Assembly (NCBI GenBank): GCA_965207915.1
Contig: OZ242304.1
Location: forward strand, 620,001-684,000
Direction: 5' to 3'
Source: VXNJ01 sp009840625
Lineage (GTDB): Bacteria; Chloroflexota; UBA11872; VXNJ01
Length of the DNA: 64,000 nucleotides
Shown: one piece after another, positions 1-8,065 of the stretch
Numbering within the stretch: position 1 is the first letter of the stretch
How the letters are laid out: every line of letters begins with the position of its first letter
Program-made: the position numbers and the translations under genes
Notes under the pieces: model-generated
The model's input: the letters and a program-made list of their open reading frames with translations, nothing else
Told to the model about the DNA's origin: nothing
Database searches by the model: none

Positions 1-14
1 AAAAGAGACGGACG

Positions 15-308
15 ATGCAGATGATGCGCAAGATGCAGCGCCAGATGGAGAAGATCCAACAGGAGCTGGAATCGACCCGGATCGAGACCAGCGCCGGCGG
101 CGGGCTGGTCAAGGTCGTCATCAACGGCCAGCAGGATATCGAATCAATCAGCATCTCGCCGGATGCGGTCGATCCGGAGGACGTCGAACTTCTGGAGGAC
201 CTGGTGCTGGCCGCGGTCAACGATGCCGTCGGCGAATCGCGATCGGTGGCGGCACGCAAGATGAGCGCGCTGACCGGGGGCATGAAGATTCCCGGGCTTT
301 CCATGTGA
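15..308 (+). CDS. ybaB: YbaB/EbfC nucleoid-associated protein
   Basis: A 97-residue protein of the YbaB/EbfC family, small dimeric DNA-binding proteins that coat the nucleoid. The N-terminal third is a charged, Met- and Gln-rich helix (MRKMQRQMEKIQQELES), followed by the family beta core with the typical GGGLVKVVINGQ stretch, and a C-terminal helix ending in Met. Length is usual for the family (about 100). A purine-rich stretch (AGAGACGG) precedes the ATG. It lies 33 bases before recR in the same direction, the classical dnaX-ybaB-recR arrangement; dnaX would lie beyond the left edge. The start is inferred because only 14 upstream bases are visible. Confidence 0.93.
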   Translation: MQMMRKMQRQMEKIQQELESTRIETSAGGGLVKVVINGQQDIESISISPDAVDPEDVELLEDLVLAAVNDAVGESRSVAARKMSALTGGMKIPGLSM

Positions 309-341
309 ACCCGGCCGGTTCTCCCCTGGCGGGCGGGCCCG

Positions 342-947
342 ATGCTTGACGCACAACTTCCGGGGCCGCTGCGCGAGTTGATCGAACGATTCACCGCACT
401 GCCCGGCGTCGGGGCCAAGACCGCGACCCGCTACGCGATGCACCTATTGCGGTCCCATCCGGGGACCGCCGCCGCGCTGGCGTCGGCAATCGGCAACCTG
501 AGCGAGCAGGTGTTTGAGTGCTCGGTCTGCCGCAACTACGCCGATTCGCAGCGCTGCCGCTACTGCACCGATCCCGATCGCCAGGACCGTGTGCTATGCG
601 TCGTCGAAGACCCGCTGGACCTGCTCGCCCTGGAGCAGTCCGGGGGCTACGAGGGTCGTTACTTCGTCCTGCACGGGGTGCTCTCGCCGATCGACGGGGT
701 GGGTCCGGCCGACCTGCAAATCGGCCGGCTCAGGGATCTGGTCCGCGAGCGTTCGGTTTCCGAGGTCATCGTGGCGACCAACGCCTCAATCGAGGGCGAC
801 GCGACCGCCAGCGAAATAGCGCGCCAGCTGGAGGGCGACTCGTGCCGGGTTACGCGCCTGGCGCGCGGTCTGGCCACCGGCGGAGATATCGAATTCGTCG
901 ATGCCCGAACCCTGGCGATGGCCCTGGAAGCCCGGCGACCGGTTTAG
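342..947 (+). CDS. recR: Recombination mediator protein RecR
   Basis: RecR acts with RecF/RecO to load RecA onto SSB-coated gaps during recombinational repair. The 201-residue length is normal. In order: an N-terminal helix-hairpin-helix (FTALPGVGAKTATRYAMHLL, about residues 17-36), a four-cysteine zinc motif (C60, C63, C72, C75) and a Toprim domain beginning near LCVVEDPLDLLALEQ (about residue 85) and holding HGVLSPIDGVGP. The C-terminal segment has the conserved ARGLATGGDIEFVDARTLAMAL pattern in its two halves. It follows ybaB at operon spacing. No catalytic oddity is visible. Confidence 0.97.
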   Translation: MLDAQLPGPLRELIERFTALPGVGAKTATRYAMHLLRSHPGTAAALASAIGNLSEQVFECSVCRNYADSQRCRYCTDPDRQDRVLCVVEDPLDLLALEQSGGYEGRYFVLHGVLSPIDGVGPADLQIGRLRDLVRERSVSEVIVATNASIEGDATASEIARQLEGDSCRVTRLARGLATGGDIEFVDARTLAMALEARRPV

Positions 948-968
948 CAACCGATCCGAGAAGGTGCG

Positions 969-1679
969 CTAGTCGCGCGACACCCACAGCGGATTTACCG
1001 GCCGGTTGCGGATCTTGGACACGGCCACGTAGAGGAGCGGCCCGGCAAAAGCGGCGATCCAGGGGAGCAGGACCTCCAGGAAGAAGTTCTGTCCCAGGAA
1101 ATCGTGTACGGCCGAGTCCTCGACGATGAGCACGACCCCGATGCGGAAGATGACCGCCGCACCGATGTAAATGAGGATCGGGAAACGCCCGGTGAAGTGG
1201 GCGATCAGTCCCGACCCCACGAACAGCAGCGGGATCGACAACGCCAGGCCAAAAATCAACAGGCCGACGTTGCCGTGCGCCGCCCCGGCCACCGAGAGGA
1301 TGTTGTCCAGGCTCATCACGACGTCGGCAAGCAGGATCAGGCCGATCGCCTGGCGGAACGATCCGGCCTTGCGGCCCCCGGAATGGTCGGACTTGTCCAT
1401 CGTCAGCAGCCGCCAGCCCACCCAGAACAAGGCCAGCCCCCCGGCCGCGGCCAGGAACGGCAACGCCAATAGCTGGGTGGCGACCGCCGCCAGGGCGACC
1501 CGCAGCACCGTGGCCGTTCCGGCGCCGATAATGATCGCGTTGCGGCGCTCGCTGCCGCTCAGGCTGGACGCGACCACCCCGATCAGGATTGCGTTGTCGC
1601 CGGACAGGACCAGGTCGATGACGATGATTTGCAGGATGCTGCCGAGCAGCTCGCCATCGACGGATGGGGCGAAGGGCAA
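969..1679 (-). CDS. TerC family integral membrane protein
   Basis: A membrane protein of the TerC family, implicated in metal-ion efflux (for example Mn2+) or tellurium resistance. It has seven hydrophobic segments and the family's paired acidic motifs: DLVLSGDNAI in helix 1 (D22, D28) and ADVVMSLDNIL in the middle, which line the ion path. The frame stays open upstream to an ATG at 1775, but those extra residues are proline/arginine-rich and unlike the family. A TTG at 1679, preceded by GAGG 10 bases away, gives a 236-residue protein that starts just before helix 1, so I prefer it. It converges on recR and diverges from the alcohol dehydrogenase gene. The transported ion cannot be told from sequence. 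Confidence 0.88.
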   Translation of the reverse strand: MPFAPSVDGELLGSILQIIVIDLVLSGDNAILIGVVASSLSGSERRNAIIIGAGTATVLRVALAAVATQLLALPFLAAAGGLALFWVGWRLLTMDKSDHSGGRKAGSFRQAIGLILLADVVMSLDNILSVAGAAHGNVGLLIFGLALSIPLLFVGSGLIAHFTGRFPILIYIGAAVIFRIGVVLIVEDSAVHDFLGQNFFLEVLLPWIAAFAGPLLYVAVSKIRNRPVNPLWVSRD

Positions 1680-1827
1680 GGCTAAGGGACCTCGGAATCT
1701 GGGGAAATGGTGCTGGGTTCGGCCCGGCTTTGAGCCCGGCACTGCAAACCGGTCGGGGAACCGGCCGGTTGCCAAAATCGCAGGCCAGCCTCCCGCGAAT
1801 GCTGGCTACGCCAGGTTGGGCCATTAG
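1680..1827. other. Divergent intergenic region terC / Fe-ADH
   Basis: A 148-base region between the chosen TerC start and the alcohol dehydrogenase start. It contains GC-rich repeats, including two copies of gccgggc on the minus strand. The reading frame of TerC continues through it, but the peptide does not look like a protein family. I see no confident promoter. Confidence 0.4.
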
Positions 1828-3105
1828 ATGCTAGTAGACCGAGTTTTCACCCTGGACACCTCATCGATCAAGGTGGGGCCGGGGGCGATAGCCGAGATTG
1901 GCTACGAGGCCGCGCGGCTGGGGATCCGCCGGGCGATGGTTATCACCGATCCGGTGGTGGCCCAGCTCGAATTCTTCAGCGATGCCATCGCCGGCCTCAA
2001 GTCAGGCGGGGTGGAGACGGAAGTCTTCGACGAGGTCGCGGTCGAACCCACCGACAGCTCCATGCAACACGCGGTCTCCGCGGCACAGTCGGCCCGCTGC
2101 GACGGATTCGTATCAATCGGGGGCGGTTCCAGCATGGACACCGCCAAGGTCGCCAATCTCTATTCCGTGTTCCCGGCCGAATTCGACACCTACGTGAATC
2201 AGCCGATCGGCCGGGGCGCGCCGGTGCCCGGCCAATTGCGGCCGCACATCGCCGTCCCGACCACCGCCGGCACCGGTTCGGAGACAACCGGAGTGGCGAT
2301 ATTCGACTACGCCGAACTGAACGCCAAGACCGGGATCGCGCACCGTGCCCTGCGTCCGACGGTGGGCATCATCGACCCGGCCGCGACCGCAACGCTGCCG
2401 CCGATGGTTGCGGCGGCCTCCGGGTTGGACGTACTCTCGCACGCCCTCGAATCGCTCACCGCGATACCGTTCGGGCAGCGCGAGGCGCCGTCCGAACCGG
2501 GAATGCGGCCGGCCTACCAGGGCGCCAATCCGATTTCCGATATCTGGTCCACCGCCTCGATCGGCCTGGTCGGCTCCCACATCGTGACTGCGATCGAGGA
2601 CCCTTCCGATTCCGGGGCCCGCCTGCAGATGATGCTGGCGGCGGCGTACGCCGGAATCGGCTTCGGCAACGCCGGAGTCCACCTTCCGCACGGAATGTCC
2701 TACCCGGTCTCGAGCATGGTCCGGAAATACCAGCCGCCCGGATACCCACCCGGCAAGCCCATCATCCCGCACGGTATTTCGGTCGTCCTCAATTCGCCGG
2801 CGGTTTTCCGCTGGACCGCATCGGCCGACCCGTCCAGGCACCTGGAGGCGGCCCGCCTAATGGGAGCCGCCGTGGCCGGAGTTGACCACGCTGACGCCGG
2901 CGCGCTGCTGGCCGAAACCATCATTGCCCTTATGCGGCGCCTGGATCTGCCCAGCGGCCTGGCCGCAATTGGATTCGGACCCGACGACATACCGGCGCTG
3001 GTCGAGGGCACCCTGCCGCAACACCGCGTGACCAAGCTCTCGCCGCGGCCGGCCGGACGCGATGATCTGGCCGGATTGTTCAGCGACGCGATGAGTTACT
3101 GGTAG
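1828..3105 (+). CDS. Iron-containing alcohol dehydrogenase, hydroxyacid-oxoacid transhydrogenase-like
   Basis: A 425-residue group III (iron-dependent) alcohol dehydrogenase resembling ADHFE1, which oxidises 4-hydroxybutyrate to succinic semialdehyde while reducing 2-oxoglutarate to D-2-hydroxyglutarate. The nucleotide-binding GGGSSMDTAK motif is near residue 95. PTTAGTGSE follows, and the metal-ligand Asp and His lie in ASGLDVLSHALES. HOT-specific features are the insert ending RPAYQGANPISDIW, the block GIGFGNAGVHLPHGMSYPVS, and PHGISVVLNSPAVF. The substrate is an inference from these. It starts at ATG, has no strong Shine-Dalgarno, and is followed after 5 bases by a 2-hydroxyacid dehydrogenase, so the two probably share a transcript and a hydroxyacid pathway. 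Confidence 0.88.
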   Translation: MLVDRVFTLDTSSIKVGPGAIAEIGYEAARLGIRRAMVITDPVVAQLEFFSDAIAGLKSGGVETEVFDEVAVEPTDSSMQHAVSAAQSARCDGFVSIGGGSSMDTAKVANLYSVFPAEFDTYVNQPIGRGAPVPGQLRPHIAVPTTAGTGSETTGVAIFDYAELNAKTGIAHRALRPTVGIIDPAATATLPPMVAAASGLDVLSHALESLTAIPFGQREAPSEPGMRPAYQGANPISDIWSTASIGLVGSHIVTAIEDPSDSGARLQMMLAAAYAGIGFGNAGVHLPHGMSYPVSSMVRKYQPPGYPPGKPIIPHGISVVLNSPAVFRWTASADPSRHLEAARLMGAAVAGVDHADAGALLAETIIALMRRLDLPSGLAAIGFGPDDIPALVEGTLPQHRVTKLSPRPAGRDDLAGLFSDAMSYW

Positions 3106-3110
3106 CCGCC

Positions 3111-4103
3111 GTGCCGCGGGCTCTTTTGACCGACACGTTCTGGGAGGGCACCCGGATCGAGGACGAGGTCCTGGGCGGGGCCGGCATCGAATACAAGATC
3201 GCCCCCAGCGGCGACGAGGCGACCCTGGTCGAAATGGCCCGCGACTGCGACGCGATCCTGACCGTTTTCGCCAAGACGACGGCGGCCGTCATTCGATCGC
3301 CCGCCGACCTGCGGGTCGTGGCCCGCTACGGGGTCGGCGTGGACAACATCGACGTGTCCGCCGCCACCGCGCGCGGCGTGCCGGTCACCTACATCCCCGA
3401 CTACTGCACCGAGGAGGTCGCCGGGCACGCGCTGGCGTTGCTGCTGGGCCTGAACCGCGCCCTGCTTAAAACTCACCGCAGCCTTATCGAGGGAGGTTTC
3501 GGAGTCGGTCTGGCCAAGCCAGTCTGGCGCCTATCCGGGCTGCGCCTGGGGATCGTCGGTTTCGGGCGTTGCGGCAGGCAGCTGGGCCGGATCTCGGCCG
3601 GACTGGGGGTGGAGATCGTCGCCTGCGACCCGGGCTTCCCGACCGGCGCCGCCGACCCCGAGACCGGCGCCCGCTTCGTCTCCCTGGACGAAATCATCGC
3701 AACCGCCGACATGATCAGCCTGCACGTACCGCTGCGACCCGATACTCACCATCTTTTCTCCGACGCCGAATTTGCGGCAATGAAAGACAGCGCTTATCTG
3801 GTCAACACCTCCCGGGGGCCGGTGGTAGATACCGTCGCCTTGGCCAGAGCGCTGGAGCAGGGCCGGATCGCCGGCGCGGGGCTGGATGTTTACGAAACCG
3901 AACCGCTAGAACCGGACCACCCGCTGCGGACGGCGCCGAACACGATCCTGACTTCGCACACCGCTTTCTACTCCGAGACCTCGCTGGAGGAAAACCGGCG
4001 GCGCGCCGCTCAGAGCGTGGTTGACGTCCTGGCCGGCCGAGAGCCCGACCACATCGCCAACCCCGACTTTGCCGAGGGCGGAAAGGGTCGCTCCCGCAGC
4101 TAG
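3111..4103 (+). CDS. D-isomer-specific 2-hydroxyacid dehydrogenase (CtBP/SerA-like)
   Basis: A 330-residue NAD-dependent D-2-hydroxyacid dehydrogenase, which interconverts 2-oxoacids and D-2-hydroxyacids. The N-terminal half-domain leads into VVARYGVGVDNIDVSAAT. The Rossmann motif is LGIVGFGRCGRQLG (about residue 145). The catalytic triad is visible: Arg in VNTSRGPVVD, Glu in YETEPLEPDHP, His in LTSHTAFYS. The closest classes are C-terminal-binding-protein-like and phosphoglycerate dehydrogenase-like; there is no ACT domain, so a role in serine synthesis is unlikely. It starts at GTG 5 bases after the alcohol dehydrogenase stop. It converges with the next gene, their stop codons overlapping by 4 bases. 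Confidence 0.9.
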   Translation: MPRALLTDTFWEGTRIEDEVLGGAGIEYKIAPSGDEATLVEMARDCDAILTVFAKTTAAVIRSPADLRVVARYGVGVDNIDVSAATARGVPVTYIPDYCTEEVAGHALALLLGLNRALLKTHRSLIEGGFGVGLAKPVWRLSGLRLGIVGFGRCGRQLGRISAGLGVEIVACDPGFPTGAADPETGARFVSLDEIIATADMISLHVPLRPDTHHLFSDAEFAAMKDSAYLVNTSRGPVVDTVALARALEQGRIAGAGLDVYETEPLEPDHPLRTAPNTILTSHTAFYSETSLEENRRRAAQSVVDVLAGREPDHIANPDFAEGGKGRSRS

Positions 4104-5260
4104 TAGATCCCCCGGAACATCTTCTGCAGCTCCTCGAAGGAGGCCTGGGCGGGACTCTGCAGCTGCAGGCGTTCGGAATCGGCGGTCAGGCGCGCCATTT
4201 CGTCGATGTCGTCCATGCGCACGCCGTAGGCGCTCATCCGGGTCTCGATTTCCAGATCGTCGACCAGCTGCTCGACGACCCCGATCGCGGCATCGGCGCG
4301 GGCCGTGGTTGCGGCGATCTTGTCCGAGATCCCCAGCGGACCGGCCAACTCCGCCATCCGCTCGGGCACGGTTCGCGCGTAGAACTTGAATATCGGCACC
4401 AGGCAGATCGCGTTGGCTATGCCGTGCGGGACCTTGTAGCGGGCGCCGATGACGTGGGCAGCGGCGTGAATGATGGTCACGCCGGCATTTGCCAACGTAT
4501 ATCCGGCCAACAGCGCTCCCAGCATCTGGCCGCTGCGCGCCTCGATATCCGAGCCCGTCTGGTAGGCGCGCGGCAGGTTCTGAAGGATCAATCCCATCGC
4601 CTCGCGGGCGAACATCTTCGTTTGCACGGTGGCGTTGCTGGAGAGGAACGACTCGGTCGCGTGGCAGAACGCATCGATCCCCGAAGCGGCGGTCACCGCG
4701 GGCGGCAGACCCAGGGTCAGTTCGGGATCTACGATCGCCACGTCCGGGTAAATGTGCGGCGAAATAACCGGCACCTTGTTGGAGGAATCGTCCATCACTA
4801 CCACCGCGTTGCCGGTCACCTCGGAGGCGGTGCCGGCGGTGGTCGGAATCGAAATATTTGGCAACCCGGGGCGGGTCACCTCGTTGACTCCGATCAGTTG
4901 CTCGACGCGCTTGCCGTTGGCAACCGCGCAACCGGCGATCTGCGCGGTGTCCATCGAACTGCCGCCGCCCAGGCCGATCACCACGTCGGCTCCGGAACCG
5001 GCGATTTCATCGGCGGTGGCGTTGATCAGCGACGCCGGCGGCTCCTGGGCCGGATTCTCACGCGTCTGGAAGGGAATTCCGGCCTCGGCGAGAAGTGATT
5101 CAACCCGGTCGACAATGCCGGCCTGGCGCAGCCCTTGGTCGGTGACTACAAAGGCCTTGCTTCCGCCAAGGTATCCGAATTCCTCGGCCAGCCGGCCAAC
5201 CGCGCCGGCTTCGAAATCCACGATCTTGGTCGTCCTGAATACGGCAGGGTCTACGGCCAT
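4100..5260 (-). CDS. Iron-containing alcohol dehydrogenase
   Basis: A second group III alcohol dehydrogenase (386 residues), not closely similar to the one at 1828-3105. The NAD(P) site is GLGGGSSMDTAQIAG (about residue 95). PTTAGTASEVTGNAV follows. Metal ligands are seen as Asp and His in ASGIDAFCHATES, His in IHAAAHVIGA and His in VPHGIANAI, so the iron site looks complete. The start is the ATG at 5260, which has GAGGA 6 bases upstream; the frame is open far beyond it, but that extension is not protein-like. The family covers 1-propanol/butanol dehydrogenases, maleylacetate reductases and 4-hydroxybutyrate dehydrogenases; the substrate is not resolvable here. It is convergent with the hydroxyacid dehydrogenase. 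Confidence 0.92.
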   Translation of the reverse strand: MAVDPAVFRTTKIVDFEAGAVGRLAEEFGYLGGSKAFVVTDQGLRQAGIVDRVESLLAEAGIPFQTRENPAQEPPASLINATADEIAGSGADVVIGLGGGSSMDTAQIAGCAVANGKRVEQLIGVNEVTRPGLPNISIPTTAGTASEVTGNAVVVMDDSSNKVPVISPHIYPDVAIVDPELTLGLPPAVTAASGIDAFCHATESFLSSNATVQTKMFAREAMGLILQNLPRAYQTGSDIEARSGQMLGALLAGYTLANAGVTIIHAAAHVIGARYKVPHGIANAICLVPIFKFYARTVPERMAELAGPLGISDKIAATTARADAAIGVVEQLVDDLEIETRMSAYGVRMDDIDEMARLTADSERLQLQSPAQASFEELQKMFRGIY

Positions 5261-5515
5261 GAAAAATCCTCGGATCGCTGTCGTCCGTTGAGCGGACGGT
5301 TCTGTTGCTGGGGTAACCCCTGATATGTTCGCCGATTTTTTGGCCGGCGCCGGCTTTCGCCGACCGGCGGCACCGCCGCGCGACCCGATTCGAATCGGCG
5401 GCGGCGGGCGGGGCGAGAATATCCGCTGACTTTCCCTCTCGGCAGGCAGTACCCACTGAGAATCGCGATCCTCCCACGCCCGGCCGCCGCGCGGCTGCTG
5501 GTTGCCCTTCTGGCA
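5261..5515. other. Divergent region holding a signal peptide without a start codon
   Basis: From the stop at 5321 to 5516 the frame of the downstream 830-residue protein is open but holds no ATG, GTG or TTG. From about 5456 it nevertheless reads like the n- and h-regions of a signal peptide (RIAILPRPAAARLLVALLAV). See the separate finding. The minus-strand half carries the leader of the iron alcohol dehydrogenase with its GAGGA ribosome site. Confidence 0.55.
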
Positions 5516-8008
5516 GTGGCCGCCGTGATCGCGGTGAGTCCGGCTTTCGATGCGGCCCTGGGTCAGGATGAACAGCGCTGCGCGGCCACCGCGCTGGGCC
5601 AGCTTTCCGATCCGACCGCCGCGCTCGAGGCCAGCGGACGCTGGAGCACCGCCGACTGCGAGTCCGAACTGCGCCCCGGGAGCGAAGCCAGGCATTTCGA
5701 ATTCGAAGTGGCGGCGGCCGGGCGCGTGCGCATCGAGCTGACCTCCGAATCGGCCGATCCCTATCTGTATCTCTTCGACTCCGACGGAAACCGCCTGGCC
5801 GACGACGATGACGGCGGTCAGCTGCTGAATGCCCGCATCGAACGCGAACTCGAGCCGGGCACATATCAAATCGAAGCCACGACGGTCGGCGGACGCGCCC
5901 GCGGGGCGGCTTCCTTCGCATTGACGATTGGGTTCGTCGAGGGTTGCGAGATCATCCCTCTGGGTACTTTGCAGCCGGGAACCGACCTCGCCGCCTCCGG
6001 GACCTGGTCGCACCAGACGTGCGGCTCCAGGATCGTCGTCGCCCACCCGGCTCGCAACTACCTATTCCAAATTCCGGAGCCAGGTCGCGTCCGCGTCGAC
6101 CTCACGTCGACGAACGGCGACCCGGTTCTGTCGATGGCCACTCCCGAAGGGGCCGTGATCGGCGCGAATGACGACGGCGGGATAGGCAACAACGCGCGCA
6201 TCGAGAAATTCCTGCCGGCCGGCGCGTACATCGTCGAGGCAACGACCTACAGCCGTGGGGGTCTGCAACCGCTGGCGGCCGACTTCGAGCTATTCATCCG
6301 ACTGATCGACGAGCTGGACCGGCAGCTGATGCCCGCTCCGAAAGTCGAAGCCCTGGTGGTCCCGGACCGGGTAATCGCCGGCGAACCATTCACGGTGCAC
6401 TACCGCGTGGGTAACGTCGGCGGTGGCGATTTGCACGAAGTCGCCCCGATCGTCCAGGTCCAAGGCTACGGGCCCGGCAGCACCGGGGGCTTCATCCGGC
6501 AGTGGTTCTACAACCTGGCGGTGACGGAATCTGCTTGGAGCGCGGGCTCCTCGTACCACACCGGCGACGTCACGGCCAGCGGTTCCAGCGAAACCCTTGC
6601 GGGGGTGGCGGCCCAGGAAATGACCCTTAATCGACCCGGCCGGTCCTGGGTGCTTGTCGCGCTTTTCGTCCTCGATGAGGAAAGACGTGGCGTCAGTTAC
6701 CACAGCGTCTGGAAGCACATCGACGTCATCGACGGGGCCACGTTCGGACCCCTGCGCGTACGCGTCGACGACTCAACCTTCGAGGTGACCGCGCAATCGG
6801 ATGCCGACGGCGAAGTCACCCGGACGGTCACCGACCTTGCCGACCGCGAAGCCGCGGTCGGAATTCTGCAGCGCAGACAGGCAGTATTTGCCGCCGGGGT
6901 GCGGAGCGTGCTGTTAGGCGGCATCTTCGACCGGCCCGCAGTTTCACGGTTGGAGGAACTTCGAACCGGCACGGTTCCGGTTCCGGGAGACCCGGATTTC
7001 CCCACCGGCCCGACGCCCGATTCGGTCCGCGCCGCATTGGCACGTGACTACCTGATGTCGGTGACCGAATCGGGCCTCGCCGGATCGCACTCCGCGGGGC
7101 TGCTCATAGATCCGGCGCGAGTCGAGGACCTGGTGCTGGTAAGCGCGCAAAATGCGTCGCGAAAATACGCGGCCCTTGCCTCGAGCTGGCGAAATCTCCA
7201 GTCCAGGCTGGCCGGAGGCGCGGCAATCTCCTACGCGGAAGCGCTCGCCCTGCTTTCCCAACTCAGGTACGCTGAGAGCGTGCTGGCGCCCCTGATCGAC
7301 GCCGGCGAACTGGTTCGGTCAGCCCGCACTGACGATGAAGGTTGGGACGGCGCGGTGGCGGAGCGGTTGTCCGAATTCGCCCGCGAAGCGACGTGTTTTG
7401 GATCCGTTCGCGGCCTGGCGGGAATGCTGGCTCTGGCCGACGGGGCGGATCCGGCGGCGGCTCTGGATCTTGACGCCGAACTGCGGCTCGCGTTGCCGCT
7501 GTTCGGGTATTTGGTCGACAACGCCCAGTGCTCGATCACGGAAATCGACGACGAAAACGATCAGCTCTTGAGTACGCTGGGCATCTCGCCATTCCAGGCA
7601 CTCCAATTGCCCGGGTACCGGTTCGTATCCACCGCTCCGGCTGATGAACCCGATCCGCACCGCCTGCGCATCCTCGTCCGCGTGCATGAAGACGGTCGCG
7701 TCGAGCACGCGGTAGAGCTGGCCAACGGCCGCCGAATCCTCCCGCAACGAAGGTTCCTGGAAGCGGATTCGCAACCCGGCGCCCAACACTCAAGCAGTGC
7801 AATCCAGCTCTTTGGCCAGTCGATCGGCGTGATCCGTTCAATCCGCGACGCGGAAGGCCGGATCCTGCTGTCATTCCTTGCCTCCGATGGTGCGCACATC
7901 GAACCACGGGCGAGGATCCTGCCGGCCGACGCATCTGTCGGCGTCTGGTTGCGGACGAGCCAAATCGAGGTGCCGCCGGCCACGCCTACCCTGGCGGCGA
8001 TCGGATAG
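5516..8008 (+). CDS. Secreted protein with two PPC-like beta-sandwich domains
   Basis: A large exported protein of unknown function. After a hydrophobic leader ending in AALGQDEQ come two similar beta domains. The first spans about residues 45-145 (RVRIELTSESADPYLYLFDS, DDDDGGQLLNARIE, LEPGTYQIEATT). The second spans about 150-265 (RVRVDLTSTNGDPVLSM, DDGGIGNNARIEKFLPAGAYIVEATT). The repeated calcium-type DDGG loops and PGTY strands match the bacterial pre-peptidase C-terminal (PPC) fold. A CARDB-like segment follows (VIAGEPFTVHYRVGNVGGGDLHEV), then a long helical, acidic part and a final beta-rich part. No catalytic motif is seen. The first canonical start is the GTG at 5516, which cuts the signal peptide short; the true start may be a non-standard codon upstream. 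It stands alone, 57 bases before the nucleoside hydrolase. Confidence 0.75.
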   Translation: MAAVIAVSPAFDAALGQDEQRCAATALGQLSDPTAALEASGRWSTADCESELRPGSEARHFEFEVAAAGRVRIELTSESADPYLYLFDSDGNRLADDDDGGQLLNARIERELEPGTYQIEATTVGGRARGAASFALTIGFVEGCEIIPLGTLQPGTDLAASGTWSHQTCGSRIVVAHPARNYLFQIPEPGRVRVDLTSTNGDPVLSMATPEGAVIGANDDGGIGNNARIEKFLPAGAYIVEATTYSRGGLQPLAADFELFIRLIDELDRQLMPAPKVEALVVPDRVIAGEPFTVHYRVGNVGGGDLHEVAPIVQVQGYGPGSTGGFIRQWFYNLAVTESAWSAGSSYHTGDVTASGSSETLAGVAAQEMTLNRPGRSWVLVALFVLDEERRGVSYHSVWKHIDVIDGATFGPLRVRVDDSTFEVTAQSDADGEVTRTVTDLADREAAVGILQRRQAVFAAGVRSVLLGGIFDRPAVSRLEELRTGTVPVPGDPDFPTGPTPDSVRAALARDYLMSVTESGLAGSHSAGLLIDPARVEDLVLVSAQNASRKYAALASSWRNLQSRLAGGAAISYAEALALLSQLRYAESVLAPLIDAGELVRSARTDDEGWDGAVAERLSEFAREATCFGSVRGLAGMLALADGADPAAALDLDAELRLALPLFGYLVDNAQCSITEIDDENDQLLSTLGISPFQALQLPGYRFVSTAPADEPDPHRLRILVRVHEDGRVEHAVELANGRRILPQRRFLEADSQPGAQHSSSAIQLFGQSIGVIRSIRDAEGRILLSFLASDGAHIEPRARILPADASVGVWLRTSQIEVPPATPTLAAIG

Positions 8009-8065
8009 CGATCTGACCAGTGCCTAGCCGATTGAACGGTCCGAACTCTCCCTGGAAGCCAACCC

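Noticed and set aside
1680..1800. A tRNA-like run ending in GCACCA on the minus strand
   Set aside because: A T-arm-like segment (GGGCTCAAAGCC) can be drawn with a mismatch, but no matching acceptor, D arm or anticodon stem exists at the right distances.
5440..5520. CTGAGA near 5456 as part of a thiamine riboswitch
   Set aside because: The rest of the THI-box consensus is absent, and the region reads better as a signal peptide of the downstream protein.
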